This document shows positions 1-10,176 of a stretch of 64,000 nucleotides of DNA, in pieces. The stretch comes from Streptomyces pactum. Lineage in GTDB: Bacteria; Actinomycetota; Actinomycetes; Streptomycetales; Streptomycetaceae. A program made the translations under genes and the position numbers. Where the stretch lies: the NCBI RefSeq assembly GCF_016031615.1, contig NZ_JACYXC010000001.1:2108001-2172000 (forward strand). Reading direction: 5' to 3'. The stretch's first letter is position 1; the number at the start of each line of letters is the position of its first letter. The notes beneath the pieces are model-generated. The model searched no databases, had not been told where the DNA came from, and was given only the letters and a program-made list of their open reading frames with translations.

Positions 1-1
1 G

Positions 2-364
2 GACCTCGGCGGCGGCCGGCGGGTGGTGATCGCCAACGTGGGCCCCGGCCACACCGGGCACGATCTGGCGGTGCTGGTGCCCGGGCCGGTGCCGGTGGTG
101 TTCTGCGGGGACCTGGTGGAGGAGTCCGGCGAACCGCAGGCCGGGCCGGACGCGGTGCCGGCCCGCTGGCCCGCGGCGATGGACCGGCTGCTGGCGCTCG
201 GCGGCGAGGAGGCCCGGTACGTGCCCGGGCACGGCGCGGTGGTGGACGCCGCCTTCGTCCGGGCCCAGCGCGACGAACTGGCCGGACCGTCCGGGGGCCC
301 TCGGGAGGGCGGCGGACCCGCCGGCGAGGCCGCTCCGCCCGCGGCCGGTCCCGGCGTGTCGTGA
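2..364 (+). CDS. MBL-fold metallo-hydrolase, C-terminal part (5' end outside window)
   Basis: The frame is open from the window edge, so only the last ~120 residues are present. They carry the later metallo-beta-lactamase-fold metal motifs: a GHTGHD segment, GDLVEES (bridging Asp) and VPGHGAVVD (last His). The usual HxHxDH motif must lie upstream. The last ~30 residues are Gly/Pro/Ala-rich and probably disordered. The family consists of zinc or iron hydrolases of varied substrates, and none can be assigned here. It lies 46 bp upstream of the DUF3097 gene in the same direction, so the two may be co-transcribed. The fold is fairly certain; the function is unknown. Confidence 0.7.
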   Translation, partial: DLGGGRRVVIANVGPGHTGHDLAVLVPGPVPVVFCGDLVEESGEPQAGPDAVPARWPAAMDRLLALGGEEARYVPGHGAVVDAAFVRAQRDELAGPSGGPREGGGPAGEAAPPAAGPGVS

Positions 365-410
365 TCCCCACCCGCCACCGCGATCCGCCGTTTTTTCGTA
401 TCGTCGGCCG

Positions 411-1232
411 GTGCGCAGCCAACAGTACGACCCCGACCTGACCCCGCCGTGGAAGCGGCGGACCGCGGTGCCCGAGGTCCCGGCGGAGACCGATCTGGTG
501 GTCGAGGAGATCACCACCGGCTTCTGCGGCGCCGTGATCCGCTGCGAGAAGACGGCCCAGGGGCCCACCGTCACCCTGGAAGACCGGTTCGGCAAGCAGC
601 GGGTGTTCCCGATGGAGCCGCGCGGCTTCCTGCTGGAGGGCACGGTGGTCACCCTGGTCCGCCCGGCCGCCGCCGCGCCGGCCCGGCCCCGGCTGACCGC
701 CTCCGGCTCGCTCGCCGTACCCGGCGCACGGGCCCGGGTGGCGCGCGCCGGGCGCATCTACGTGGAGGGCCGGCACGACGCCGAGCTGGTGGAGCGGGTC
801 TGGGGCGACGACCTGCGGATCGAGGGCGTGGTGGTGGAGTACCTGGAGGGCGTGGACGACCTCCCGGAGATCGTCCGCTCCTTCTCCCCCACGCCGGACG
901 CGCGGCTGGGCGTCCTGGTGGACCACCTGGTGCCCGGCTCCAAGGAGTCCCGCATCGCGGCCGAGGTCACCGACGAGAACGTGCTGATCGTCGGCCACCC
1001 GTTCATCGACATCTGGCAGGCGGTGAAGCCGTCGTCGCTGGGGATCGCCGGCTGGCCGTCCGTGCCCCGCGGCCAGGACTGGAAGACCGGCGTCTGCCGG
1101 GCGCTCGGCTGGCCGGAGAACACCGGCGCCGCCTGGCAGCGCATCCTGGGCGCGGTCCGTACCTACCGCGACCTGGAGCCGGAGCTGCTGGGGGCGGTGG
1201 AACGGCTCATCGACCACGTGACGGTGCCCTGA
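411..1232 (+). CDS. DUF3097 family protein (Toprim-like core)
   Basis: A 273-residue protein with a GTG start, beginning MRSQQYDPDLTPPWKRR as is typical of the actinobacterial DUF3097 family. The function of the family is not established. The first ~100 residues look like a small beta-rich domain. From about residue 115 there is IYVEGRHDAELVERVWG, followed by LGVLVDHLVPGSKES near residue 165. That order (hydrophobic strand, EG, then a strand with Asp) resembles Toprim domains of RNase M5 and OLD-type proteins. The Toprim reading is an inference. Family membership rests on overall resemblance and on the neighbourhood next to hemW. Confidence 0.75.
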   Translation: MRSQQYDPDLTPPWKRRTAVPEVPAETDLVVEEITTGFCGAVIRCEKTAQGPTVTLEDRFGKQRVFPMEPRGFLLEGTVVTLVRPAAAAPARPRLTASGSLAVPGARARVARAGRIYVEGRHDAELVERVWGDDLRIEGVVVEYLEGVDDLPEIVRSFSPTPDARLGVLVDHLVPGSKESRIAAEVTDENVLIVGHPFIDIWQAVKPSSLGIAGWPSVPRGQDWKTGVCRALGWPENTGAAWQRILGAVRTYRDLEPELLGAVERLIDHVTVP

Positions 1233-1603
1233 CCCGCACCTGACGGAAGCCGTGCACCGACCGGCGGGCCCTCGGGGCCGGTGACCCGGCCGGGGCCCGC
1301 CGTCACCTGGAACCGGGCGGCACCGAGCGGCGGGGGCCGCCGGCCTCGGCGGGACCGGCCGGCAGCCGCGCCGCGCACGGCGCCGTGCCCGGCCCGGCCC
1401 GGCCCGGCCGGGGCAGGGCAGGGCAGGGCAGGAGACCGAGGCGGGCCCGGGCGAGCCGGCAGCCGTGGCAGGCGGTGGCGGGTGTCCGTGGCGGTGGGCG
1501 GGCGGAGGCCGGGTCCGTGGCGATGGGCGGGCGGGAGCGGCGGTGTCCGGGGCGCGTGAGGTGGCACGTAACGGCCGGCCCCGGAGGTGGCATCAGCCTG
1601 GCG
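1233..1603. other. intergenic, low-complexity GC-rich, no gene seen
   Basis: About 370 bp between the convergent ends of the DUF3097 gene and hemW. It holds G/C runs and short imperfect repeats such as three to four copies of GGCAGGGC or GGCCCGGC. No start with a ribosome-binding site and no recognisable protein was found on either strand. It probably contains the terminators of both genes, but no single clean hairpin stands out. Confidence 0.5.
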
Positions 1604-2836
1604 TCAGTCCACCAGGTCGCGCACCACCGCGTCCGCCAGCAGCCGCCCGCGCAGCGTCAGCACCGCGCGCCCGGTCTCGTACGCCCCGGGGTCCAGCAGT
1701 CCGTCCCGCACCGCGCGCGCCGCGGCCCGGTCACCCACCGGGGTGAGCAGGTCGCGCGGGCAGCCGTCGGCGAGGCGCAGTTCCAGCAGGATGCGCTCCA
1801 CCCGGCGGTCCTCCGCGGTGAGCACCTCGCGGCCGGCGCCGGGCGAACGGCCTTCGCTCAGCGCCTGGGCGTACGCGCCGGGGTGCTTCACGTTCCACCA
1901 GCGCACGCCGCCGATGTGGCTGTGCGCACCGGGGCCCGCGCCCCACCAGTCCGCGCCCCGCCAGTACAGCTCGTTGTGGTGGCAGCGGCCCCGCTCGGAA
2001 GTCGCCCAGTTGGAGACCTCGTACCAGGCGAACCCGGCGGCCGACAGCATCTCCTCGGCGATCAGATACCGGTCGGCGTGCACGTCGTCGTCGGTCATCG
2101 GCACCTCGCCGCGGCGGATGCGCCGGGCCAGCTGGGTGCCCTCCTCGACGATCAGGGCGTACGCCGAGATGTGGTCGGGCCCGGCGCCGAGCGCCGCCCG
2201 CAGCGAGGCGCGCCAGTCCTCGTCGCTCTCGCCCGGCGTGCCGTAGATCAGGTCGAGGTTGACGTGCTCGAAGCCGGCGGCACGGGCCTCGGCCACACAC
2301 GCCTCCGGCCGGCCCGGCGTGTGGCTGCGGTCCAGCACCCGCAGCACGTGCTGCCGGGCGCTCTGCATGCCGAAGGAGATCCGGTTGAACCCGCTCGCCC
2401 GCAGTTCGTCGAGGTACCGGGGGTCCACCGACTCCGGGTTGGCCTCGGTGGTGACCTCCGCGCCGTCCGCGAGCCCGAACTCATCCCTGATCACGGCGAG
2501 CATCCGGCCGAGGTCGGCGGCCGGCAGCAGGGTGGGGGTACCGCCCCCGACGAAGACGGTCTCCACCGGGCGGGGGTCGTCGCCGAGCACCTTCCGGGCC
2601 AGCCGGACCTCCTCGGCGAGGATGTCGGCGTAGTTCTCCCGCGAGGCCAGGACGCCACCCGAACCGCGCAGCTCACCGGCGGTGTAGGTGTTGAAGTCGC
2701 AGTAGCCGCAGCGGGTCGCGCAGTACGGGACGTGCAGGTAGAAGCCGAGCGGCCGCCCGGCGGCGCCGTCCAGCGCGTGGCGGGGCAGCGCCCCGTCGTC
2801 GGGCACGGGCTCACCATCGGGCAGTACGGAAGGCAT
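1604..2836 (-). CDS. hemW: heme chaperone HemW (radical SAM, coproporphyrinogen III oxidase-like)
   Basis: A 410-residue radical SAM protein. The cluster motif CATRCGYCDF (CxxxCxxC) lies near residue 37, followed by FVGGGTPTLL and NPESVDPRYLDEL. The CxxxCxYCDF form and the C-terminal HemN-like domain fit HemW, which binds heme and delivers it to target proteins; the older name is oxygen-independent coproporphyrinogen III oxidase-like. The chosen ATG gives MPSVLPDGEPVPDDG, the usual streptomycete start. A second in-frame ATG lies three codons upstream (MGRMPSV), with a GGGAC stretch between. Length is normal for the family. Convergent with the DUF3097 gene. Confidence 0.9.
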   Translation of the reverse strand: MPSVLPDGEPVPDDGALPRHALDGAAGRPLGFYLHVPYCATRCGYCDFNTYTAGELRGSGGVLASRENYADILAEEVRLARKVLGDDPRPVETVFVGGGTPTLLPAADLGRMLAVIRDEFGLADGAEVTTEANPESVDPRYLDELRASGFNRISFGMQSARQHVLRVLDRSHTPGRPEACVAEARAAGFEHVNLDLIYGTPGESDEDWRASLRAALGAGPDHISAYALIVEEGTQLARRIRRGEVPMTDDDVHADRYLIAEEMLSAAGFAWYEVSNWATSERGRCHHNELYWRGADWWGAGPGAHSHIGGVRWWNVKHPGAYAQALSEGRSPGAGREVLTAEDRRVERILLELRLADGCPRDLLTPVGDRAAARAVRDGLLDPGAYETGRAVLTLRGRLLADAVVRDLVD

Positions 2837-3226
2837 ACGTCCCATTGTCCGGCATCGCCCGAGCACCCCGGGCCGCCGTCCGCGGGCGAGCGGCCCGGGA
2901 CCGGAACCGGGCGGCGCGGCGGCGGCCCGCGCCACGGAGGCTCGGGCCGTGCCGTGCGACGGGGGCCGGGTGGAAAGGTACGCGGTCCGGGCGGGAGGAA
3001 CGCGGCCCGCGGTAAGGGGCCCGGGCACGGGAGGAAACGGGCCCCGCGACGGAGGCCTGATGGCACGCACCGCCCGGCAGGGGCCGGAGTGGGGAGGCGC
3101 AGCCCACGGCACGGGGCCCGACCGGGGGCGGCGGGGCCCCGCGGGAACGCGGGGCCGGTGCGGCGGCGGGTCCGGCGCCGTGGCGGGCCCGGCGCCGTGG
3201 CGGGGAGGCGGCGGGCCCGCGCCGGT
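2837..3226. other. intergenic between fadD-like gene and hemW
   Basis: 390 bp of GC-rich sequence with no supported gene. It includes the hairpin listed separately near 3135-3156 and a short tandem duplication (GGCGCCGTGGCGGGCCC twice) close to the end of the acyl-CoA ligase gene. The hemW promoter should lie here, but no convincing -35/-10 pair was seen. Confidence 0.5.
3135..3156 (-). terminator. putative terminator after acyl-CoA ligase gene
   Basis: Perfect 8-bp stem GGCCCCGC / GCGGGGCC with loop GGGAAC, about 70 bp past the stop of the acyl-CoA ligase gene. There is no U-run, as is common for streptomycete terminators. It would suit transcripts from either direction. Confidence 0.45.
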
Positions 3227-5113
3227 TCACGTCTCGCGGGTGCCGGCGTACATCTCCTCGATCAGGTGCCGGTACTCCCGCTCCACCACCGGCCGCTTGA
3301 GCTTCAGGCTGGGGGTCAGCTCGCCGTGCTCCACGTCCAGGTCGCGCGGGAGCAGACGGAACTTCTTGATCGTCTGCCACCGCTGGAGACCGCTGTTCAG
3401 CTCCTGGACGTACCCCTCGATCAGCTCGCCGACCTGCGGGGACGCCACCACCTCGGCGTACGTCCGGCCCGCCAGGCCGTTCTCCCCGGCCCAGGCCAGG
3501 ATCGACGGTTCGTCGAGTGCGATCAGCGCGGTGCAGTAGTTGCGGTCCGCGCCGTGCACCAGGATGTTCGACACGTACGGGCAGACGGCCTTGAACCGGC
3601 CCTCGACCTCCGCCGGGGCCACGTACTTGCCGCCCGACGTCTTGATCAGGTCCTTCTTCCGGTCGGTGATCCGCAGGTAGCCGTCCGGCGACAGCTCGCC
3701 GATGTCACCGGTGTGCAGCCAGCCGTCCGGCTCCAGGACCTCCTCGGTCTTCTCCGGCTGGCCGTGGTAGCCCTGCATGATGCCCGGGCCGCGCAGCAGG
3801 ATCTCGCCGTCGTCGGCGATGCGCACCTCCAGGCCGGGCAGCGCCTTGCCGACCGTGCCGGTGCGGTAGTTCTCGGGGTTGAGGAAGCTCGCGGCACTGG
3901 ACTCGGTCATGCCGTAGCCCTCCAGGATGTTGATCCCGGCGCCCGCGAAGAAGTAGCCGATCTCCGGGGCGAGGGAGGCCGACCCGGAGACCGCGGCGCG
4001 CAGCCGGCCGCCGAACGCCTCCCGCAGCTTGGCGTAGACGAGCTTGTCGGCGAGGGCGTGCTTGGTGCGCAGGCCGAGCGGCACCGAGGCGGTACCGGTG
4101 CGGCGGAAGTTGTCCTGGGAGACCCGGGCGTACTCCCGGGCGACCCCGGCCGCCCACTGGAAGACCTTGTACTTGGCGGCCCCGCCCTCCCGGGCCTTGG
4201 CCGCCACCCCGTTGTAGACCTTTTCGAAGATCCGCGGCACCGCGCACATGTAGGTGGGGCGGACCACCGGCAGATTCTCGATGATCTTGTCGATCCGGCC
4301 GTCGACGGCGGTGGAGTGCCCGACGTAGATCTGTCCGGCGGTGAGCACCTTGCCGAAGACGTGGGCGAGCGGCAGCCACAGGTACTGGAGGTCGTCCTCG
4401 TCGAGCAGGTTGATGTTGCCGATGGAGACGGCCATGTAGGACCAGGCGTCGTGCGGCAGCCGCACGCCCTTGGGGCGGCCGGTGGTGCCGGAGGTGTAGA
4501 TGAGAGTGGCCAACTGGTCGGCGCGGAGCGCCGCCACCTGGTCGCGGACGGCGTCGGGGCGCTCGTCCAGCAGGGCCAGACCGCGCTTCTCCAGCTCGGT
4601 CAGGGAGAGCACCCAGCCGTCGGGGTCCCCCTCGGCGGGCACCGCGTCCGCACCTTCGATCACCACCACATGGGCCAGCTCGGGCAGCTCGGCACGCTTG
4701 GCGCGCGCCTTGGCGAGCTGGGCCGCGTCCTCGGCGATCAGGACCCGGCTGCCGGAGTCGGAGAGGATGAACGCGGTCTCGTCGGCGTTGGTGCTCGGGT
4801 ACACGGTGGTGGTGGCCGCACCCGCGCAGAGCACCCCGAGGTCGGCGAGGACCCACTCGATCCGGGTGTTGGAGGCGATCGCCACCCGCTCCTCGGGGCG
4901 GACCCCGAGCGCCATCAGCCCGGCGGCCATGGCGAAGACCCGGTCGGCGGTCTGCTGCCAGGTCAGCGGCGTCCACTCATCGGGGCCCTGGCCGGAGGCG
5001 GGCGGCACCGGGTAGCGGAACGCCTCGCGGTCCGGTGTCTCCGCGACCCGCTGGAGGAACAGGGTGGCCAGCGACGGCAACCGGTTGTCAAGCAGCGTCT
5101 GTGTGTCGGTCAC
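3227..5113 (-). CDS. long-chain acyl-CoA synthetase (AMP-binding, FadD-type)
   Basis: A 628-residue ANL-superfamily enzyme that activates long-chain fatty acids to acyl-CoA through an acyl-AMP intermediate. Visible motifs are the P-loop LIYTSGTTGRPKGVRLPH near residue 210, GYGMTESSA near residue 405, the hinge region LRITDRKKDLIKTSGGKY near residue 490, and the C-terminal lysine region. The start is GTG (MTDTQTLLDNRLPSL). Length matches bacterial FadD15-type ligases. A near-palindromic site lies ~30 bp upstream of the start (listed separately). Whether it serves beta-oxidation or lipid synthesis cannot be decided from sequence. Confidence 0.9.
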   Translation of the reverse strand: MTDTQTLLDNRLPSLATLFLQRVAETPDREAFRYPVPPASGQGPDEWTPLTWQQTADRVFAMAAGLMALGVRPEERVAIASNTRIEWVLADLGVLCAGAATTTVYPSTNADETAFILSDSGSRVLIAEDAAQLAKARAKRAELPELAHVVVIEGADAVPAEGDPDGWVLSLTELEKRGLALLDERPDAVRDQVAALRADQLATLIYTSGTTGRPKGVRLPHDAWSYMAVSIGNINLLDEDDLQYLWLPLAHVFGKVLTAGQIYVGHSTAVDGRIDKIIENLPVVRPTYMCAVPRIFEKVYNGVAAKAREGGAAKYKVFQWAAGVAREYARVSQDNFRRTGTASVPLGLRTKHALADKLVYAKLREAFGGRLRAAVSGSASLAPEIGYFFAGAGINILEGYGMTESSAASFLNPENYRTGTVGKALPGLEVRIADDGEILLRGPGIMQGYHGQPEKTEEVLEPDGWLHTGDIGELSPDGYLRITDRKKDLIKTSGGKYVAPAEVEGRFKAVCPYVSNILVHGADRNYCTALIALDEPSILAWAGENGLAGRTYAEVVASPQVGELIEGYVQELNSGLQRWQTIKKFRLLPRDLDVEHGELTPSLKLKRPVVEREYRHLIEEMYAGTRET

Positions 5114-5140
5114 GGCAACCTCCGGGGCCCGCCTCAGGGC

Positions 5141-5160
5141 TTATGACTCGCGAGTAACAT
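5141..5160. promoter_or_regulatory. candidate operator upstream of acyl-CoA ligase gene
   Basis: The 20-bp imperfect palindrome TTATGACTCGCGAGTAACAT has a perfect 10-bp core, ACTCGCGAGT. It lies ~30 bp upstream of the GTG start, where a repressor would overlap the promoter or 5' leader. Its A/T-containing arms stand out from the surrounding GC-rich DNA. The form suits a TetR-type dimer. The regulator is unknown and no such gene is present in the window. Confidence 0.45.
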
Positions 5161-5753
5161 TCGAGCAGGGTCAGCGTAGATGCCTGGTCGGGCGTTGGTA
5201 AGGGTGCGGACCGACGTTGTTCACATCGTTCACCCCGATACGTCCGCCCTCCCGTCACCTCCGCCCCGGGCCGCGAGACCCCGGACCGGAAGGAGCGGGA
5301 GGAGGGCCGGCCCACCCGGCCGGGACCGTGGTGGCCGCCCACCCGGTTCCCCGTACGGACGGTTCCCCGCACGGACGCGCTCCCGGGGCCGGCGTGCGCC
5401 CCGGCCAAGGGTTTCCCGGACCGGACGGATCCCGGACGCCCTCCGCGGACGGACCGGCCACCGGCCGGGGCGGATCCCCGGCGAGGTACGGCGCCCCCCG
5501 TCGAGACGGCGTCCCAGGCGAGGTGCGGCGCCGCGCCGTGGCCGGCTTCCGCCGGGACGGGCGCCCCGCGGCGGTCCGCCCCGGTGCCATGGGCGCCCCC
5601 GGTGGCCGGCCCGCCTGCCGAGGCCGGCCCACCGAGGCCGGACCGAGCCGCCGCGGGCGGGGGCGCGTCCGTCCTGTCCGCCCTCCTCCGTACCGGGGCC
5701 GGCCCGCACGGCGCGCCGGTACGGCCCCGGTGACGGAAGGCCCGCCGGTGACG
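5161..5753. other. intergenic, no gene seen
   Basis: About 590 bp between the upstream region of the acyl-CoA ligase gene and the 3' end of lepA. It is dominated by CGG/CCG-rich low-complexity sequence with long open frames in several phases. None of these has a recognisable protein, a ribosome-binding site or consistent codon bias. It is expected to hold the acyl-CoA ligase promoter at its low-coordinate edge. Confidence 0.5.
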
Positions 5754-7625
<1,872 letters not shown>

Positions 7626-7701
7626 GCAGCGTCCTGTGTCTAGGCGGGACTCGGGTGTGTTGTTCCCCCCATCGTCCCATGACTGGCCGGGACTGACCGG
7701 T

Positions 7702-7731
7702 TTGGGACGCCATACCGCCTGCTGGTAGCCT
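7702..7731 (+). promoter_or_regulatory. candidate promoter of rpsT
   Basis: TTGGGA and TAGCCT are separated by 18 bp, resembling a housekeeping sigma-factor promoter, about 95 bp upstream of the rpsT start. The resulting leader would be ~85 nt. This is a pattern match only. Confidence 0.4.
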
Positions 7732-7826
7732 GGCTCACTGTGCCTCTTGCCCTCTCAGCGCGAGGTACGAACCGTGCCCCGGCAGGGGTGCGCCGGAATT
7801 CCAGTCGAACCTGTAAAGGCTCATTC

Positions 7827-8093
7827 GTGGCGAACATCAAGTCCCAGATCAAGCGGAACAAGACCAACGAGAAGGCGCGCCTGCGCAACAAGGCCGTCAA
7901 GTCCTCGGTCAAGACCGCCGTCCGCAAGGCCCGCGAGGCCGTGGCCGCCGGTGACCTGGAGAAGGCCACCGTGGCTGCCCGCGAGGCCGCCCGCAAGCTC
8001 GACAAGGCCGCCAGCAAGGGCGTGATCCACAAGAACGCCGCCGCCAACAAGAAGTCGGCGCTGGCGCAGCAGGTCGCGACCCTCAAGGGCTGA
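7827..8093 (+). CDS. rpsT: 30S ribosomal protein S20
   Basis: An 88-residue basic protein beginning (V)ANIKSQIKRNKTNEKARLRN and ending KSALAQQVATLKG, the full-length S20 pattern. S20 binds 16S rRNA early in 30S assembly. The start is GTG. The same frame is open further upstream (to 7740), but the family begins at MANIKSQIKR, so the downstream GTG is chosen. Followed by a strong terminator ~200 bp downstream. Divergent from lepA. Confidence 0.97.
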   Translation: MANIKSQIKRNKTNEKARLRNKAVKSSVKTAVRKAREAVAAGDLEKATVAAREAARKLDKAASKGVIHKNAAANKKSALAQQVATLKG

Positions 8094-8296
8094 CCGAGCT
8101 CGCTCACCCCGGGCCATGAGCCCCTCGCCGGAACGGGCACACAGCGGTCCCTCTCACCCGCTCCGACCGGCACCCGACAGGACGGCCGCACGGCCTCCTG
8201 AGCACACAGCATCGCGCCGCACGCGGCCTGCGTTCGCCACGCGGGTGCGGCGCACCGAAGTACCGAACGTATCCGCCGACAGCGCGGTACGTGAGG

Positions 8297-8345
8297 AAAG
8301 ACCCCGTGACCGTCCTTTCCCCAGGGACGGACGCGGGGTCTTTCT
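8297..8345 (+). terminator. rho-independent-type terminator downstream of rpsT
   Basis: Long hairpin AAAGACCCCG..CCGTCC / GGGACGG..CGGGGTCTTT followed by CTTCT. It lies about 200 bp after the rpsT stop and just before the next plus-strand gene. Confidence 0.75.
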
Positions 8346-8373
8346 TCTGTAGGGGTTCCGGTACTCTTCGCGC

Positions 8374-9402
8374 ATGTCGATACCGGGGGAACACAATCCG
8401 TACGCCCAGCAGCCACCACAGCAGCCGGGCCAGCCGCCCCAGTCTCCGCAGCCTCCGCAGGGCCAGCCGCCGGTCCCGCCGCAGGGTCAGCCCGTGGCGT
8501 CCAACCCCTACGCGCAGATGCCGCCGCAGCAGCCGGGCCAGGGGCACGCCCCGGGCGCCGTCCCCAACCCGTACGCCCAGCCCACCATGGCCTCGATGCC
8601 GCTGCCGGGCGACCCCTCGGGGTACGGACCGGGCGGGGTGACCCCGCCCGCCCCGGCCGGCCGTAAGCCCTGGCTGTGGGCGCTCGGCGGCGCGGTCGCC
8701 GCCTCGGCCGTCTGGGCCGGCGCGGTCTTCGCCACCGGAGGCTTCGGCGGCGACCCGGACCCCGAACTCGCCGGGTACGCCTACACCGACGACCTCTGCG
8801 CCTCCAGCGACTTCTCCGCCGTCACCGATGACGGCGACTACCAGAAGGAAGAGCCGGACGACTCCGACGAGAAGAACCCGGAGCACTTCGGCACCGAGCA
8901 CGCCGCCCTCGACTCGATGAACTGCAACATCGACTTCGAGCCGGCCAACGCGGACAGCGACGACTACTCCAGCGCCTGGCTCTACTCCACCGCCCAGCTG
9001 CACAAGAAGACCGACCCGGGTCCGGAGTTCGAGGCGACGTACCGGGCCTACGAGGACCAGAAGCGCGGCTCCTACCGGTACCGGCTCAAGGAGATCAAGG
9101 GCCTGGGCGACGAGGCGTACCTGGTCACCCAGGTCGACAAGGACAAGGACTCCGATGACGAGTCCGACGGCGAGTACATGATCCTCGGCGTGCGCGACGG
9201 CTGGCTGACCTACTCCCTCACCTGGTCCGAGTACGTGTCCAGCAGTTCTTCGGACGACTACGACTCGGATTACGACTCCGACTACGGCTCCGACTCCGAC
9301 TCCGACGAGCACATGGCGGCGACCCCCACCGAGGTCGAGGAGATGCTGAAGAAGACGGCCGAGGCGTCGCTGAAGAAACTGCGGCAGGAGTCGGCGAAGT
9401 AG
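8374..9402 (+). CDS. membrane-anchored or secreted acidic hypothetical protein
   Basis: 342 residues, function not recognised. Residues 1-~90 are Pro/Gln-rich with repeated NPYAQ and PPQQPGQ segments. A single membrane segment follows near residues 100-130 (WLWALGGAVAASAVWAGAVF). The remainder would lie outside the cell: a folded-looking domain with two Cys (DDLCASSDF and SMNCNIDF, possibly a disulfide). A very acidic stretch rich in Asp/Ser/Tyr (DDYDSDYDSDYGSDSDSD) precedes a short helical C-terminus ending LKKLRQESAK. TACTCT lies 6 nt upstream of the ATG and could be a -10 element, which would make the mRNA leaderless. The acidic tract suggests cation binding or a spacer; this is inference. 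Confidence 0.75.
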   Translation: MSIPGEHNPYAQQPPQQPGQPPQSPQPPQGQPPVPPQGQPVASNPYAQMPPQQPGQGHAPGAVPNPYAQPTMASMPLPGDPSGYGPGGVTPPAPAGRKPWLWALGGAVAASAVWAGAVFATGGFGGDPDPELAGYAYTDDLCASSDFSAVTDDGDYQKEEPDDSDEKNPEHFGTEHAALDSMNCNIDFEPANADSDDYSSAWLYSTAQLHKKTDPGPEFEATYRAYEDQKRGSYRYRLKEIKGLGDEAYLVTQVDKDKDSDDESDGEYMILGVRDGWLTYSLTWSEYVSSSSSDDYDSDYDSDYGSDSDSDEHMAATPTEVEEMLKKTAEASLKKLRQESAK

Positions 9403-9545
9403 CCGCCCGGCGGGGCGTCCGGCCCCGCCCCCACCACGACCCGAACGCGGCCGCTCCCCAGGCCCGGACCAGGCCCGCCCCGACGGAGGCATGGGTACGG
9501 GCAGGATGTGGTGGCTGGTGGGTCGTGTGCCCTGGTCCGCCGGAC

Positions 9546-9635
9546 CGGCCTGGGGCGCAGGATCGGCCTGGGGCGTAGGACCGGCCTGACGCGCAGGATC
9601 GGCCCGGGGCGTAGGACTGGCCTGACGCGCCGGAC
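9546..9635. repeat. 18-bp tandem repeat, five copies
   Basis: Five consecutive 18-bp units of the form CGGCCTGGGGCGYAGGAY, with units 3 and 5 carrying CCTGACGCG instead. A degenerate sixth unit follows. Alternating units share variants (unit 2 like 4, unit 3 like 5), suggesting that a 36-bp pair was duplicated. Confidence 0.85.
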
Positions 9636-9689
9636 AGGCCGGGTGCGCGGTCAAGCCCTGGACGCCGGGCGCGCCGGCGGACTTCGTGC

Positions 9690-9752
9690 ACCGGACGGTG
9701 GCCGGTGTGTGCCGGACCGTGGCCGGTGTGTGCCGGACCGTGGCTGGTGTAC
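9690..9752. repeat. 21-bp tandem repeat, three copies
   Basis: Three consecutive near-identical 21-bp units, GCCGGACCGTGGCCGGTGTG plus T, differing at one to four positions. It sits ~55 bp from the 18-bp array and is unrelated to it in sequence. Confidence 0.85.
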
Positions 9753-10176
9753 CGGGTGGGCCGGGCACACCTTGACCGACCTGGTGCCGGACGGGCCGGG
9801 CAACCGGGGCCCCGGCCGACCGGGGTGACGACGGGTCAGTGCCACTGACCGGTGAGCGGCGCCGGCCAGCCGTGGGCGTCGGCCGGTCAGGGGCACCGAC
9901 CCTTCGGTGGCGGGCGTCGGACTCTTCGGTGGCGGGCGCCGGACTCCGTGGGGACCGGCGTGACCGGGCGGCATCTCCGGCTCGGCCCGGCCGGGCGAAC
10001 GCGGCCGATCGAGGCATGACCCCGCCCGTGGTTGGCCCGCCACGCACGGGCGGGGGCCACAGCGGCCGACCCGTACGCATCGAGCCCCGGCCGGACCGGT
10101 CCGGCGTGTCCGGGCCGGCCCCGGCGTGTCCGGGCCGCCGTGCCCACGTGGCCGGGGCCGGCGCCCCGTGGCCCGG

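Larger units (their letters stand above)
9403..10176. other. intergenic region with two tandem-repeat arrays
   Basis: About 775 bp between convergent genes. It holds an 18-bp and a 21-bp tandem array (listed separately). Both periods are multiples of three, so long frames stay open on both strands. None of these frames resembles a known protein, and translated products are simply repeats such as TPATVRH on the minus strand. No gene is called. Confidence 0.5.

Noticed and set aside
1385..5146. 1253-codon open frame on the plus strand
   Set aside because: It is the antisense of hemW and the acyl-CoA ligase gene. The GC3 bias of the real genes removes stops from this frame, and the product is Gly/Arg/Ala-rich without a family match.
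9546..9752. CRISPR array
   Set aside because: Units are contiguous without spacers and there are no cas genes.
8104..10080. 658-codon minus-strand frame through the 18-bp and 21-bp arrays
   Set aside because: It stays open only because repeat periods are multiples of three and because it is antisense to the secreted protein gene. Translation is low-complexity with no start signal.
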